64,000 bases of DNA, from NCBI RefSeq assembly GCF_000376105.1, contig NZ_AQWM01000001.1, forward strand, positions 496,001 through 560,000, in the 5' to 3' direction. How positions within the stretch are numbered: the stretch's first letter is position 1; the number at the start of each line of letters is the position of its first letter. Below, one piece after another: positions 54,883 through 63,958 of this stretch. A program made the translations under genes and the position numbers. Origin of the DNA: Asticcacaulis benevestitus DSM 16100 = ATCC BAA-896 (GTDB lineage: Bacteria; Pseudomonadota; Alphaproteobacteria; Caulobacterales; Caulobacteraceae). The notes beneath the pieces were generated by a model that did no database searches, was not told the DNA's origin, and saw nothing but the letters and a program-made list of their open reading frames with translations.

Positions 54883-56172
54883 ATGAGCCAGACTAACCCA
54901 GCCCAAATCAATTTCGAAGGCAAGGCCGTCGATCTCCCCGTGATGAAGGGCACGCTCGGACCGGACGTCATCGACATCCGCAAGCTGTATGCCGAAACCG
55001 ACGCCTTTACCTACGATCCGGGCTTCACCTCCACGGCCTCGTGCGAAAGCAAGATCACCTTTATCGATGGCGACAAAGGCGTTTTGCTGCACCGCGGTTA
55101 TCCGATTGGACAACTGGCTGAAAAGTCCAGCTTCCTAGAAACCTGCTATCTGCTGCTGCACGGCGAACTGCCGACTGCCGCGCAATCGGAGGAGTTCGAG
55201 ACGACGATCACCCGTCACACCATGCTGCACGAGCAGTTCGACCGTTTCTTCTCCGGCTTCCGCCGCGATGCCCACCCGATGGCCATCATGACCGGCGCTG
55301 TCGGCGCCCTGTCGGCCTTCTATCACGACAGCCTGGATATCCACGATCTGAAGCAGCGCGAAATCTCGGCCCACCGTCTGATCGCCAAGATGCCGACCAT
55401 CGCCGCCCGCGCCTTCAAGTACAGCGTCGGCCAGCCCTTTGTGCATCCGCTGAACAAGCTCAGCTATTCGGAAAACTTCCTGCGCATGTGCTTCGCCGTG
55501 CCGGCCGAAGAGTATGTGGTGAACCCGGTTCTGGCCAAGGCCATGGACCGCATTTTCATCCTGCACGCCGACCACGAGCAAAACGCTTCGACCTCGACCG
55601 TCCGTCTGGCCGGTTCGTCGGGCGCCAACCCGTTCGCCTGTATCGCCGCCGGCATCGCCTGCCTTTGGGGCCCGTCGCACGGTGGTGCTAACGAAGAAGC
55701 GCTCAACATGCTCAAGGAAATCGGCTCGCCTGAGCGCATTCCTGAGTTCATCGAAGGCGTCAAGGCCCGCAAGTACAAGCTGATGGGCTTCGGTCACCGC
55801 GTGTACAAGAACTACGATCCGCGCGCGACGGTCATGAAGCAATCGGCTGACGAAGTGCTGGCCGCTGTCGGCGATCCAAACGATCCTTTGTTCCAGGTCG
55901 CCAAGGAGCTGGAGCAGATCGCGCTGAACGACGAGTTCTTCATTGAGCGCAAGCTGTATCCGAACGTCGACTTCTATTCCGGCATCACCTTGTCGGCTAT
56001 GGGCTTCCCGACCACCATGTTCACGGTGCTGTTCGCCCTGGCGCGCACCGTGGGCTGGATCGCCCAATGGAAGGAAATGATCGAGGATCCAGGTCAGAAG
56101 ATCGGCCGTCCGCGCCAGCTCTACACCGGCTCCGGTCAGCGCGACTATATTCCGGTCTCGCAACGCGGCTAA
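54883..56172 (+). CDS. gltA: Citrate synthase
   Basis: A 429-residue type II (hexameric, NADH-sensitive class) enzyme condensing acetyl-CoA and oxaloacetate. The family motifs are [18 protein letters not shown], the His in [45 protein letters not shown] and [12 protein letters not shown] with the catalytic Asp. Complete, with ATG 54883 after GAGG. Uses acetyl-CoA from the PDH complex encoded at 30.6-35.6 kb. Confidence 0.98.
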   Translation: MSQTNPAQINFEGKAVDLPVMKGTLGPDVIDIRKLYAETDAFTYDPGFTSTASCESKITFIDGDKGVLLHRGYPIGQLAEKSSFLETCYLLLHGELPTAAQSEEFETTITRHTMLHEQFDRFFSGFRRDAHPMAIMTGAVGALSAFYHDSLDIHDLKQREISAHRLIAKMPTIAARAFKYSVGQPFVHPLNKLSYSENFLRMCFAVPAEEYVVNPVLAKAMDRIFILHADHEQNASTSTVRLAGSSGANPFACIAAGIACLWGPSHGGANEEALNMLKEIGSPERIPEFIEGVKARKYKLMGFGHRVYKNYDPRATVMKQSADEVLAAVGDPNDPLFQVAKELEQIALNDEFFIERKLYPNVDFYSGITLSAMGFPTTMFTVLFALARTVGWIAQWKEMIEDPGQKIGRPRQLYTGSGQRDYIPVSQRG

Positions 56173-56296
56173 GTGATGGGGTTTGGGGCCTGCGGCCCAA
56201 AGTCTTTCCTGCTCAAAGAAAAAGCCTCGCCAATTCGGCGGGGCTTTTTCTTTGATGGGGTCAGGTTATGGGGGCACTGCCCCCAAACCCCATCAC
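56173..56296. repeat. Composite three-hairpin intergenic element B
   Basis: Fills the gap between convergent gltA and lpxB. Outer inverted repeat of 16 perfect bases: GTGATGGGGTTTGGGG (56173-56188) / its complement (56281-56296); the lpxB stop codon lies inside the right arm, and the left arm starts on the base after the gltA stop. Left hairpin TTGGGGCC-TGC-GGCCCAA (56183-56200), centre terminator 56214-56254, right hairpin GGGGGCA-C-TGCCCCC (56270-56284). Same plan as elements A and C. Confidence 0.85.
56214..56254. terminator. Bidirectional terminator, core of element B
   Basis: 18-bp stem (56214-56231 with 56237-56254, one wobble position), five-base loop, A-rich left and T-rich right arms. 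Ends both gltA and lpxB transcripts. Confidence 0.92.
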
Positions 56297-57462
56297 TCAG
56301 GATTGAGAAATTCCAGCACCGCCTCTGCGGCTTTTTCTGCGGTTGGTCTTTGGCCGCGCCCCATGGCATCCAAAGCCTTAAACTGTTCAGCTACCTGATT
56401 GTCTCGCATGTCTTTATTTGTCAGTCGCTCATCCACAGCCTGAACCAGATTTTCGACCGTCGCTTCATGCTGAATGAACTCAGGCGCTATGCGCCTGTCG
56501 GCCATGATGTTGAACATAGTGACGTGCTTCAGCGTCGAAATGCGTTTGTAAATCCAGAAGGTCAGCGGCTCGACCTTGTAGGCGATTACCATGGGGCAGC
56601 CGGCCAGCGCCAGTTCGGTCGAGACGGTGCCGGAGCACGCCAGGGCCAGGGTGGCGGCCTGCATGGCCGAATGCTTGTCGGCCTCGCCATAGACCAGCAG
56701 CGGCCTGACCGGCCATTCGGCGATGCGGCGTTCGACCAGTTCGCGCACGGTGTCGGCCACCGGCATGACCAGGCGCAGATCGGGATAGATGGCGGAAAGC
56801 CGAGCCACCGTCTCGGCGAAGACCGGCGACAGGCGTTTGATCTCCGATGGCCGGCTACCGAGCAAAACCAGCAGCGTCCGTGCATTATCGAGGCCGATTC
56901 GGGCGCGGAACGTCACCGGATCGGCGTCATTGAAATCGATGCTCAAAGCCGGATTGCCGACCACGATGGTTTTGAGACCCGCGGCTTCGAAAAACGGCGG
57001 GTCCATCGGATGCAGGGCCAGAAGCAGATCGACGGATTGCGCCAGAGTCTTCGCCCTGCCCGGCCGTGCTGCCCAGACCTGCGGGCCGACATATTTGATC
57101 AGCTTGACGTGCGGCATGACCTTGCGGATCGCGGTGGCCACGCGCAGTGTGAAGCCCCAAGAATCGATCAGGATCACCACATCCGGGCGTTCGGCCTGTG
57201 CGTAGGCGACCGTTTCATGGACCCGCTTCATCACACGGCCATAGGCTTTCAGGCCTTCCAGCAGGCCGAGGATCGAGAGTTCGGAGATATCGAACGGGCT
57301 GACCACACCCTGCTCAGCCATGCGGAAGCCGCCGACGCCGAAGAAGGTCAGATCGGCCTCGGGCGCCTGTGCGCGCAGTTCGGCGATCAGGCCGGCGCCC
57401 AGGGCGTCGCCGGAGGCCTCGGCGGCCACCAGCATGATGCGTTTAGGGCTCATCGTGGCCAT
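56293..57462 (-). CDS. lpxB: Lipid-A-disaccharide synthase
   Basis: About 389 residues from ATG 57462 (MATMSPKR); ATG 57453 is also possible, and the longer open frame upstream lies inside lpxI. GT19 glycosyltransferase joining UDP-2,3-diacylglucosamine and lipid X. Visible: MLVAAEASGDALGAGLI, FFGVGG-RM, VILIDSWGFTLRV, YVGPQVWAARPGRAK, LLLGSRPSEI-type LVLLGSRPSEIKRL and CSGTVSTELALAGCPMV. Overlaps lpxI by 20 bases. Confidence 0.96.
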   Translation of the reverse strand: MATMSPKRIMLVAAEASGDALGAGLIAELRAQAPEADLTFFGVGGFRMAEQGVVSPFDISELSILGLLEGLKAYGRVMKRVHETVAYAQAERPDVVILIDSWGFTLRVATAIRKVMPHVKLIKYVGPQVWAARPGRAKTLAQSVDLLLALHPMDPPFFEAAGLKTIVVGNPALSIDFNDADPVTFRARIGLDNARTLLVLLGSRPSEIKRLSPVFAETVARLSAIYPDLRLVMPVADTVRELVERRIAEWPVRPLLVYGEADKHSAMQAATLALACSGTVSTELALAGCPMVIAYKVEPLTFWIYKRISTLKHVTMFNIMADRRIAPEFIQHEATVENLVQAVDERLTNKDMRDNQVAEQFKALDAMGRGQRPTAEKAAEAVLEFLNPE

Positions 57463-58279
57463 AGATAAAAATTCCCAGTTCGGTTGCGCGTGCGTAGACA
57501 GCTGCCTTATCGACAATCAGCAGGGCGTGTCGACGCGCCACGATGCCGCACAGGCCGGCGCTGGCGACATCGTCGACCGTTTGCAGGCCGATCGTCGGCA
57601 TATCAAGACGCAGATCCTGAATGGGCTTGGCGAGTTTGGCGAGCACGCCCTTGCGTTTGTCGGGCGTGCCGCGCAAGGCGGGATTGAGCGAGGTGATACG
57701 GCTCAGCATGTGTTGCGTGCCCTCCTGCGCCTCGACCGCCAGGGTGATGCGACCGGCCACCACGACGGCCTGACCGATATCGAGCGCACCGATGGCCGCC
57801 GCCACGCGCATGGCCTCCTGAGCGTCCTCCATGGCCTCGGGAGACGGGTCTGGCCCGGCTTGCAGGTCCACGCCGATCAGCAGGTCCGGATTGGCCTCGT
57901 GAGCGCCTTCGATATGGTAACCCTGGCTGACGATGACCTGCGCGACCTGACGCAGCAGGGAGTCGTCCCCCCCACGGCCGGCGGACTGGATGCTTTGCAG
58001 GTGCTGGGCGCCGTGGTTCTTTTGCATGGTGTCGAAATCGGGGCGCTGGACGTAACCGCACATGGTGACGGCCTTGACCTGCTCGTTGGCCAGAATCTGA
58101 AAGAGTCTGGCGAAGTCACCAAGGCTTAAATCCTGCCCCGGATGATCGTTGAGTTCGGGATCGGAGAGGCCTTCGATGCGTACGACCGTGTAGGGGCGAC
58201 CGATGTGTTTCAGGTAGCGCGCGACTTCGACCGGCAGAGCGCCGCCACCGGAGATCAGGGCAAGTTTGTTGTTGGACAT
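57443..58279 (-). CDS. lpxI: UDP-2,3-diacylglucosamine diphosphatase LpxI
   Basis: A 278-residue protein of the LpxI (DUF1009) type, the alphaproteobacterial alternative to LpxH. LALISGGGALPVEVAR at the start, VKAVTMCGYVQRPDF in the middle, the metal-site candidate GGDDSLLRQV, and QDLRLDMPTIGLQTVDDV with AGLCGIVARRHALLI at the end. It releases UMP to give lipid X, used by LpxB encoded directly downstream. Element C separates it from lpxA. Confidence 0.95.
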   Translation of the reverse strand: MSNNKLALISGGGALPVEVARYLKHIGRPYTVVRIEGLSDPELNDHPGQDLSLGDFARLFQILANEQVKAVTMCGYVQRPDFDTMQKNHGAQHLQSIQSAGRGGDDSLLRQVAQVIVSQGYHIEGAHEANPDLLIGVDLQAGPDPSPEAMEDAQEAMRVAAAIGALDIGQAVVVAGRITLAVEAQEGTQHMLSRITSLNPALRGTPDKRKGVLAKLAKPIQDLRLDMPTIGLQTVDDVASAGLCGIVARRHALLIVDKAAVYARATELGIFIYGHDEP

Positions 58280-58300
58280 GGGTCGCCCTTTGTTTCGGGG

Positions 58301-58405
58301 TATGGGGCCTGCGGCCCCATGTCTTAATTTCCTTTTCTTCCCCGTCTGATTGGCGGGAAGAAAAGGAAGACAAGGAATGTGGGGTCACAGACCCCACACC
58401 CCATA
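58301..58405. repeat. Composite three-hairpin element C inside the lpx operon
   Basis: Outer repeat TATGGGG (58301-58307) / CCCCATA (58399-58405). Left hairpin ATGGGGCC-TGC-GGCCCCAT (58302-58320). Central stem TTCCTTTTCTTCCC (58329-58342) with GGGAAGAAAAGGAA (58355-58368). Right hairpin GTGGGGTC-ACA-GACCCCAC (58379-58397). Unlike A and B, the central 5' arm is pyrimidine-rich and the 3' arm purine-rich on either strand, so no U-tail forms and termination is unlikely, which fits its place between co-directional lpxA and lpxI. Confidence 0.8.
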
Positions 58406-58416
58406 ATTAAATGGCG

Positions 58417-59211
58417 TCAATTATCCGACGGCAAACATATCGGCCGTGTCGAATCCTCACGAATAAAGCGCACAATCTCCACCACCTGATCGATGTCGGA
58501 GAAGTTCTCCAGCACGTCGTCAAGACGCTCCTGGAAGGTGCCTTCCTCCGCGAACATCATACGGTAAGCCGTGCGCAGGGCCAGGATCAGTTCCCGCGAG
58601 AAGCCACGACGCTTGAGGCCCACCAGATTGAGCCCCTCAAGGCGCGCATGATTGCCCCACACCGAACCATAGGGAATGACGTCCTTGGTCACCACGGCGC
58701 CACCGCCGATAAAGCTGTAACGGCCCAGACGCGCGAACTGGTGCACGGCGCACGACCCACCCAGGAACACGAAATCCCCGACATGCACATGACCGCCGCA
58801 GGAGGCCTGATTGGCCAGAATGACATTGTTGCCGAGAATGCAATCGTGCGCGATGCCCGAACCGGCCATGAACATGCAGTCATTGCCAGCCACGGTCACG
58901 CCGCCGCCTTTTTCCGTCCCCGTATGCATAATGACGTTTTCACGCACCAGAGCACGCTCGCCAACGATCAGCTTGGTCGGTTCGCCCTTGTGCGCCAAAT
59001 GCTGCGGCGGACCGCCCAGGCAGGCAAAGGGATGGACCACGCCGTCAGCCCCCAGTTCGGTGATCCCGTCGATCACCACGTGCGATTTCAGCACCACGCG
59101 ATCCTTAAGCGTCACCTGCGGCCCGACGATGCAGTACGGACCGATCGAAACATCGGCGCCCAGTTGCGCGCCGTCATGCACTATGGCCGTCGGGTGGATT
59201 GTGACTGTCAT
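58417..59211 (-). CDS. lpxA: UDP-N-acetylglucosamine O-acyltransferase LpxA
   Basis: A 264-residue left-handed beta-helix trimer that puts a 3-hydroxyacyl chain on UDP-GlcNAc, the first lipid A step. Hexapeptide repeats run from residue 4 to about 190; the catalytic His is in [43 protein letters not shown] follows; a helical C-terminus (from about 195) has [13 protein letters not shown]. Overlaps fabZ by four bases. Confidence 0.97.
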   Translation of the reverse strand: MTVTIHPTAIVHDGAQLGADVSIGPYCIVGPQVTLKDRVVLKSHVVIDGITELGADGVVHPFACLGGPPQHLAHKGEPTKLIVGERALVRENVIMHTGTEKGGGVTVAGNDCMFMAGSGIAHDCILGNNVILANQASCGGHVHVGDFVFLGGSCAVHQFARLGRYSFIGGGAVVTKDVIPYGSVWGNHARLEGLNLVGLKRRGFSRELILALRTAYRMMFAEEGTFQERLDDVLENFSDIDQVVEIVRFIREDSTRPICLPSDN

Positions 59212-59708
59212 TTAGGGCTCTCAACCACCATGGCGGCGAATTCGGCCTCGCAGACGATCTTGTCGTTCACATAGGCCTCGCCGCGGAATTTGAAAATATC
59301 GCCACGATGGCGCACGACCTCGACCGGCATACGTACCACGTCGCCCGGACGCACCGGACTGCGGAACTTTACACCATCCACCGACATAAAGAAGATGGTC
59401 TTGCCTTCAACATCTGCGTCCAAAGATTTCGACATCAGAACCGCGCCGGTCTGGCCCATGGCTTCGATCAGCAAAACGCCAGGCATGACAGGATTTTCCG
59501 GGAAGTGACCATTGAAGAACGGCTCGTTGAACGTCACATTCTTGATCCCGGTCATGGACTTGTTCTTGACCCAGTTCTCGCCGCGATCGATCAGCAGAAA
59601 GGGATAGCGGTGCGGAATGCGCCTGAGGATTTCGGCATAGTCCACCGAAACCGGCGCCGCGTCGGCCACCGTGTCCTGAATGTCTGCGTCGTCAGCGTTT
59701 GTTGTCAT
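59208..59708 (-). CDS. fabZ: 3-hydroxyacyl-ACP dehydratase FabZ
   Basis: A 166-residue hot-dog fold enzyme dehydrating 3-hydroxyacyl-ACP, thus competing with LpxA for its donor. [16 protein letters not shown], the active His in [14 protein letters not shown] and the active Glu in [13 protein letters not shown] are present. N-terminus 20 residues longer than in E. coli. Between lpxD and lpxA, the conserved order. Confidence 0.97.
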   Translation of the reverse strand: MTTNADDADIQDTVADAAPVSVDYAEILRRIPHRYPFLLIDRGENWVKNKSMTGIKNVTFNEPFFNGHFPENPVMPGVLLIEAMGQTGAVLMSKSLDADVEGKTIFFMSVDGVKFRSPVRPGDVVRMPVEVVRHRGDIFKFRGEAYVNDKIVCEAEFAAMVVESPK

Positions 59709-59716
59709 CGAGAACC

Positions 59717-60733
59717 TTACCCTTTATCCTTTGTCATCGCGTTTTTCTCCAGCCATACCATTTCGCGCAGGAACTGGCGCGACGGCTTGGCGGGAAAGCC
59801 GGACACCATGGTAGCGGCCGGTACATCCTTAAACACACAGGCGCCGGCCGCGACCTTGGCCCCCGCACCGATCTCGATATGATCGATAACACCGGCACGA
59901 CCGCCAAACATGGCGCCATCGCCCACCTTGACCGAACCGGAAATGCCGGAATGGGCGGCAATGATACAATTGCGCCCGATCTGGCAATTGTGGCCGATCT
60001 GGACCATGTTGTCGATCTTTGTTGCTTCCCCGATGGTGGTGTCATCGTAGGCGCCGCGGTCTATGCAGGTGCCTGAACCGATGCTGACGTCATCCTGGAG
60101 GATCACCCGGCCCAGTTGCGGCACATCGACCAGCCCGCCCGCATCGCCCGAAACGCCAAAACCCGCCTCGCCGATATGGGCGCCGGCCAGAACCTGTACG
60201 CGATCGCCGATCAGGGCGCACGACACCGTGGTGTGGGCGCCGATCCGGCAATGACGACCGATCCGGCAGCCTGGGCCGATCACCGCATAGGCTTCGATTC
60301 GCGTGCCCGCGCCGATCTCGACATCCTGGCCAATGACCACGCCGATACCGAGCGTCACGCCCTCTTCCATCTTCACGCTGGGATGGATGGCCTGCTGCCC
60401 CTCATGACGGCGCGGCGTATAGAGACGCGACGCCAGCCGTGACCAGGCTGCTTGCGGGCTGGCGGTGACCAGCGCCACACTGGCCAGCGGCACGTGCTCG
60501 ACAAAGGCCTGCGTCACAAAAACGAACTCGGCCTCCGTGCGGCGCAGATTGGTCAGGTAGCGGCGATCGCTGAAATAGGCCGCCTTACCCGGACCGCCCA
60601 AAGATAAAGGGGCGCAGGCCGTTACGAACCCGCTCCCCTTCTTTTCCGGCTCGATAAGCCGGCTGGAGGTTATAACCGCCACCTGATCCAGGTCAATTTT
60701 TGAACCTATATCAAAAAAACGCAGATCAGGCAT
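59717..60733 (-). CDS. lpxD: UDP-3-O-acylglucosamine N-acyltransferase LpxD
   Basis: A 338-residue enzyme. An N-terminal uridine-binding domain (1-100) precedes hexapeptide repeats with GVVIGQDVEIGAGTRIEAYAVIGPG and the catalytic His in KIDNMVQIGHNCQIGRNC, and the C-terminal helix. Adds the N-linked hydroxyacyl chain in lipid A. Eight bases upstream of fabZ. Confidence 0.97.
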   Translation of the reverse strand: MPDLRFFDIGSKIDLDQVAVITSSRLIEPEKKGSGFVTACAPLSLGGPGKAAYFSDRRYLTNLRRTEAEFVFVTQAFVEHVPLASVALVTASPQAAWSRLASRLYTPRRHEGQQAIHPSVKMEEGVTLGIGVVIGQDVEIGAGTRIEAYAVIGPGCRIGRHCRIGAHTTVSCALIGDRVQVLAGAHIGEAGFGVSGDAGGLVDVPQLGRVILQDDVSIGSGTCIDRGAYDDTTIGEATKIDNMVQIGHNCQIGRNCIIAAHSGISGSVKVGDGAMFGGRAGVIDHIEIGAGAKVAAGACVFKDVPAATMVSGFPAKPSRQFLREMVWLEKNAMTKDKG

Positions 60734-60750
60734 AGTCGGTTTAAATCTCT

Positions 60751-61464
60751 TTACTTGGCGGGAGCTGCCCCCGCTGCTGGCTGGTCAAGCTTGACGCGAT
60801 CGAAGGCCGGCAGCTTTTCGCCGGTGGAATCCATCTTTTGCACAACGGCCGTGGTGATGTTCATCGCCGGGTTGGCATAGAGGAAGCTGGTTTGGCTGTT
60901 CGCACCAGCAGTATTCGTTGTCATGTCATAATGCAACAGGCTGTCGGCCGACAAAACGGTCGCGCAGCTCTTTTGCGTGACGACAGCGTTGATGTTTGGG
61001 ATCATCTTCTGGAAGATGGCCTGCATCACTTCCTGCTGGGTGTACTGCATTTCCTGGTTACGTTGCTGCACCTTGGCCTGGAAAGCCTGACGCTTCTTTT
61101 CCCAGGCTTCGGCCTTGCCCTGCCAGGCGGCCTTGGCGGCAGGCGTGGCTTCGGCGGCCTTTTGACCAGCGGCCAGGGCCTTGTATTCGGTTTCGATGGC
61201 CTGGCCTTCGCCACCCAGTTCGGCGTCAACAGCGGCCTTGAGCTGCATCAGGCGGTCCGAAGCGGCCTTGCCCATGGCCGAGGTCGACATGGCGGTTTGT
61301 TCGTCAAGCACGCATTGGCCGGGAACGGCGGCGCCGAAGGTCGGCGGCGTCGGGGTGGCCGGCGCCGCAGCGGCGGCGGGAGCCGCGGCCTGAGCCATAA
61401 CCTGGCCAGCGCCGCACATCAGCACGGCAGCGCTGGCGATAAGGAAGAGGGATGCTTTTTTCAT
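60751..61464 (-). CDS. skp: OmpH/Skp-family periplasmic chaperone
   Basis: About 237 residues from ATG 61464, where a signal peptide starts (MKKASLFLIASAAVLMCGAGQVMAQ in parts; cleavage after AQA). ATG 61479 is a less likely start. The mature part has the long Ala/Lys/Gln coiled coil of Skp (about 80-170). It is longer than E. coli Skp (161) because of Ala/Pro-rich segments at both ends. Works with BamA, encoded directly upstream. Confidence 0.9.
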   Translation of the reverse strand: MKKASLFLIASAAVLMCGAGQVMAQAAAPAAAAAPATPTPPTFGAAVPGQCVLDEQTAMSTSAMGKAASDRLMQLKAAVDAELGGEGQAIETEYKALAAGQKAAEATPAAKAAWQGKAEAWEKKRQAFQAKVQQRNQEMQYTQQEVMQAIFQKMIPNINAVVTQKSCATVLSADSLLHYDMTTNTAGANSQTSFLYANPAMNITTAVVQKMDSTGEKLPAFDRVKLDQPAAGAAPAK

Positions 61465-61496
61465 CGGTGTATTGTCCATCTCAGGATATTTTTTGG

Positions 61497-63884
61497 TTAG
61501 AACTGCGTGGATTGCGAGAAGCGGAAGGATTCTGTTTTATCATAGGACTGTTTCGACAGCACCTGGCTCAGATCGAACTGAACCGGGCCCATGGGCGATT
61601 TCCAGCGGATAGTGATACCCGCAGAAGCACGAAGTGACAAGTCATCGACGATATTCGTAAGACGCTGACCCGTTGTAGACTGACCTGGCGTAGAATTAAT
61701 CTTGAGGCGGTCATCAACGCCGCCCAGTGTACCAAGGTCTATAAATAGAGCGGTTTTAAGGCCGTACTGCTCGGGCAAGCCGTTGGGAATACCCAGTTCG
61801 GCGGTGCCGATGGCGTAGGTTTGCCCACCGAGCGCGTAACCCGTTGAGGTGTCGCGCGGGCCCATGCCGGCATATTCGAAGCCGCGCATCGTATCACCGC
61901 CCTTGAAGAAGCGGTCGTTGATGCGGATGGCGTCGCCCTGCCAGGGGACGATCGCTCCAGCAGTACCGAAGACGTGCAGGATCATGTCCTTGCGGAAGCC
62001 ATGATACCAGTGCCCTTCCAGTTCAGACGAGACGTATTTCACGTCGCCGCCGAGACCGGCGAAGTCCTGGCGCAGTGTGAACATCCAGCCGCGCGTCGGC
62101 TGGACATAGTCGTTGCGCAGGTCGAAGGACAGCGAGTAACCGACCGAAGAGGTCAGGCCGTTGCCGCAGCTATATAGCAGGCCGTTACAGGCATCCGACG
62201 AGGTGTAGGTCACATCGTCGCTACGCAGGTTGTAACGCAGGCGCAGAACCGAGAAGCCATTCAGGCTATAGCCAAGACGCACGCCACCGCCGAAGGAGTC
62301 GGTCGAATAATCGACGCCCCTATAGTGATACGAGCTCTGGAACAGGTCGAAACCGGCCTGGATATCGCGGCCAAGGAAGCGCGGCTCGGTGAAGGAGAAG
62401 TCGATGTTCTTCTGGATCGAACCGGTCGAGACACGGGCGCGAACCTGCTGGCCCGTACCGCGGAAGTTCGACTGTGCGATGCTGATGTCGATGATGAACT
62501 TCTGCACCGACGAGAAGCCGGCGCCGAATGACAGTTCGCCGGTCGGTTGTTCCTCAACGGCCACTTCGATATTGGTCTTGCCGGGCGTCGCCGAAGGCTT
62601 CTCGGTGACGTTGACGTCCTTGAAGAAGCCCAGGCCGCGCACATACATCTTCGAGCGCTCGATCAGCGCCTTGTTGTAGGCATCGCCTTCCGACACCAGA
62701 ACCTGGCGGCGGATAACGCGGTCGAGCGTCTGGGTGTTGCCGACAATGTTGATCTTGTCGATATAGACGCGCGCACCTTCGTGCACGTTGAAGGTCAGGT
62801 CGACGTTGTGATCGTTAGGATCGGCGTCTTCCGACGGGCGGATATCGACGAAGGCGTAACCGGCCGCACCGGCGGCGAACGTCAGGTCATCGACCGCCTT
62901 TTCGACGCGGTCGCTTTCATAAAGCTGGCCCGGACGGATCGAAATGGCGTGCTGGAGGTTCTCGGCCTTCAGCTTGTCATTGTCGGTCTTGATTGTGATG
63001 CGGCCGAAATTGTACTTCTGGCCTTCGTCCACCGTATAGGAAATGGCGAAGTCCTTGCGGTCCGGCGTCAGTTCGGCCACCGCCGACAGGACGCGGAAAT
63101 CGAAGTAACCGCGGTTGGTGTAGAATTTGCGCAACTGCTCGCGGTCGTAATCCATACGGTCCGGATCGTAGTTGTCGTTCGACGAGAAGAACTTCCACCA
63201 CAACGACTTCTGTGTGACGACGACCGATTTCAGATCGTTGTCCGAAAAGGCGTGGTTGCCGATAAAGTTGACGGTGGAGACGCCGGTCTTGGCGCCCTCA
63301 TTGATTTCAAAGATCAGGTCGACGCGCTTTTGCGGCAGTTCGACGATCTTTGGCGTGACGGTGGCCGAGATACGGCCGCCCTTGCGGTAAAGTTCGATGA
63401 TGCGCTGAACATCTTCCTGCACCTTGGCCTTGGTGAAGACGCCGCGCGGACGGATCTGCACTTCTTCGCGCAGCTTGTCCTTGGTCATGGCGTGGTTGCC
63501 CTCAAAGACCACCTGATTGATGATCGGGCTTTCCACGACCGTCACGACCATTTCATTGCCGTTCATGGCGATCTGGACGTCGGAGAACAGGTCGGTGCGA
63601 TAGAGCGTCTTGACACCCAAGTCGATCAGTTGCGCATCAACCGTGACGCCCGGCTGGAACGGCAGGTAGGAGATGATGGTCTGCGAATCGATGCGCTCAT
63701 TGCCCGAAACGACGATCTTGCCGACATAGGCCGTTTGTGCCGGCGCGGCCTGCTGCTGTTGCGGAGCGGCTTCCACGGGAGGCGCTGCCGGTACATCCTG
63801 CGCCTGCGCGCCCGTTGCCATCAGGCCGAGGTGTGTCAGGGCCAGTACGCTGACGCCGAGAGTGAGGGAGCGTGTAAGGGTCAT
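61497..63884 (-). CDS. bamA: Outer-membrane protein assembly factor BamA
   Basis: A 795-residue Omp85 protein. Start at ATG 63884: AGAGG lies before it and a clear signal peptide (MTLTRSLTLGVSVLALTHLG, then ATGAQA) follows; the frame is open for 26 more codons. Five POTRA domains span about 60-440 (first: IVVSGNERIDSQTIISYLPF), then a 16-strand barrel with the VRGF-type MRGFEYAGMGPRD motif of loop 6, and a terminal Phe (SQSTQF) serving as the beta-signal. Folds outer-membrane proteins. Between rseP and skp, the standard order. Confidence 0.97.
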   Translation of the reverse strand: MTLTRSLTLGVSVLALTHLGLMATGAQAQDVPAAPPVEAAPQQQQAAPAQTAYVGKIVVSGNERIDSQTIISYLPFQPGVTVDAQLIDLGVKTLYRTDLFSDVQIAMNGNEMVVTVVESPIINQVVFEGNHAMTKDKLREEVQIRPRGVFTKAKVQEDVQRIIELYRKGGRISATVTPKIVELPQKRVDLIFEINEGAKTGVSTVNFIGNHAFSDNDLKSVVVTQKSLWWKFFSSNDNYDPDRMDYDREQLRKFYTNRGYFDFRVLSAVAELTPDRKDFAISYTVDEGQKYNFGRITIKTDNDKLKAENLQHAISIRPGQLYESDRVEKAVDDLTFAAGAAGYAFVDIRPSEDADPNDHNVDLTFNVHEGARVYIDKINIVGNTQTLDRVIRRQVLVSEGDAYNKALIERSKMYVRGLGFFKDVNVTEKPSATPGKTNIEVAVEEQPTGELSFGAGFSSVQKFIIDISIAQSNFRGTGQQVRARVSTGSIQKNIDFSFTEPRFLGRDIQAGFDLFQSSYHYRGVDYSTDSFGGGVRLGYSLNGFSVLRLRYNLRSDDVTYTSSDACNGLLYSCGNGLTSSVGYSLSFDLRNDYVQPTRGWMFTLRQDFAGLGGDVKYVSSELEGHWYHGFRKDMILHVFGTAGAIVPWQGDAIRINDRFFKGGDTMRGFEYAGMGPRDTSTGYALGGQTYAIGTAELGIPNGLPEQYGLKTALFIDLGTLGGVDDRLKINSTPGQSTTGQRLTNIVDDLSLRASAGITIRWKSPMGPVQFDLSQVLSKQSYDKTESFRFSQSTQF

Positions 63885-63958
63885 ATGGCCTCTTGTAACC
63901 GTGGACTTTGCGGCAGGAACTGCCGTGGAGAGATATGCGAAAGGGTTCGTCATCCGTA

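Noticed and set aside
56173-57468. 431-codon plus-strand frame beginning in element B
   Set aside because: Runs antisense through lpxB; its start lies within the hairpin repeat and the protein has no recognisable domain.
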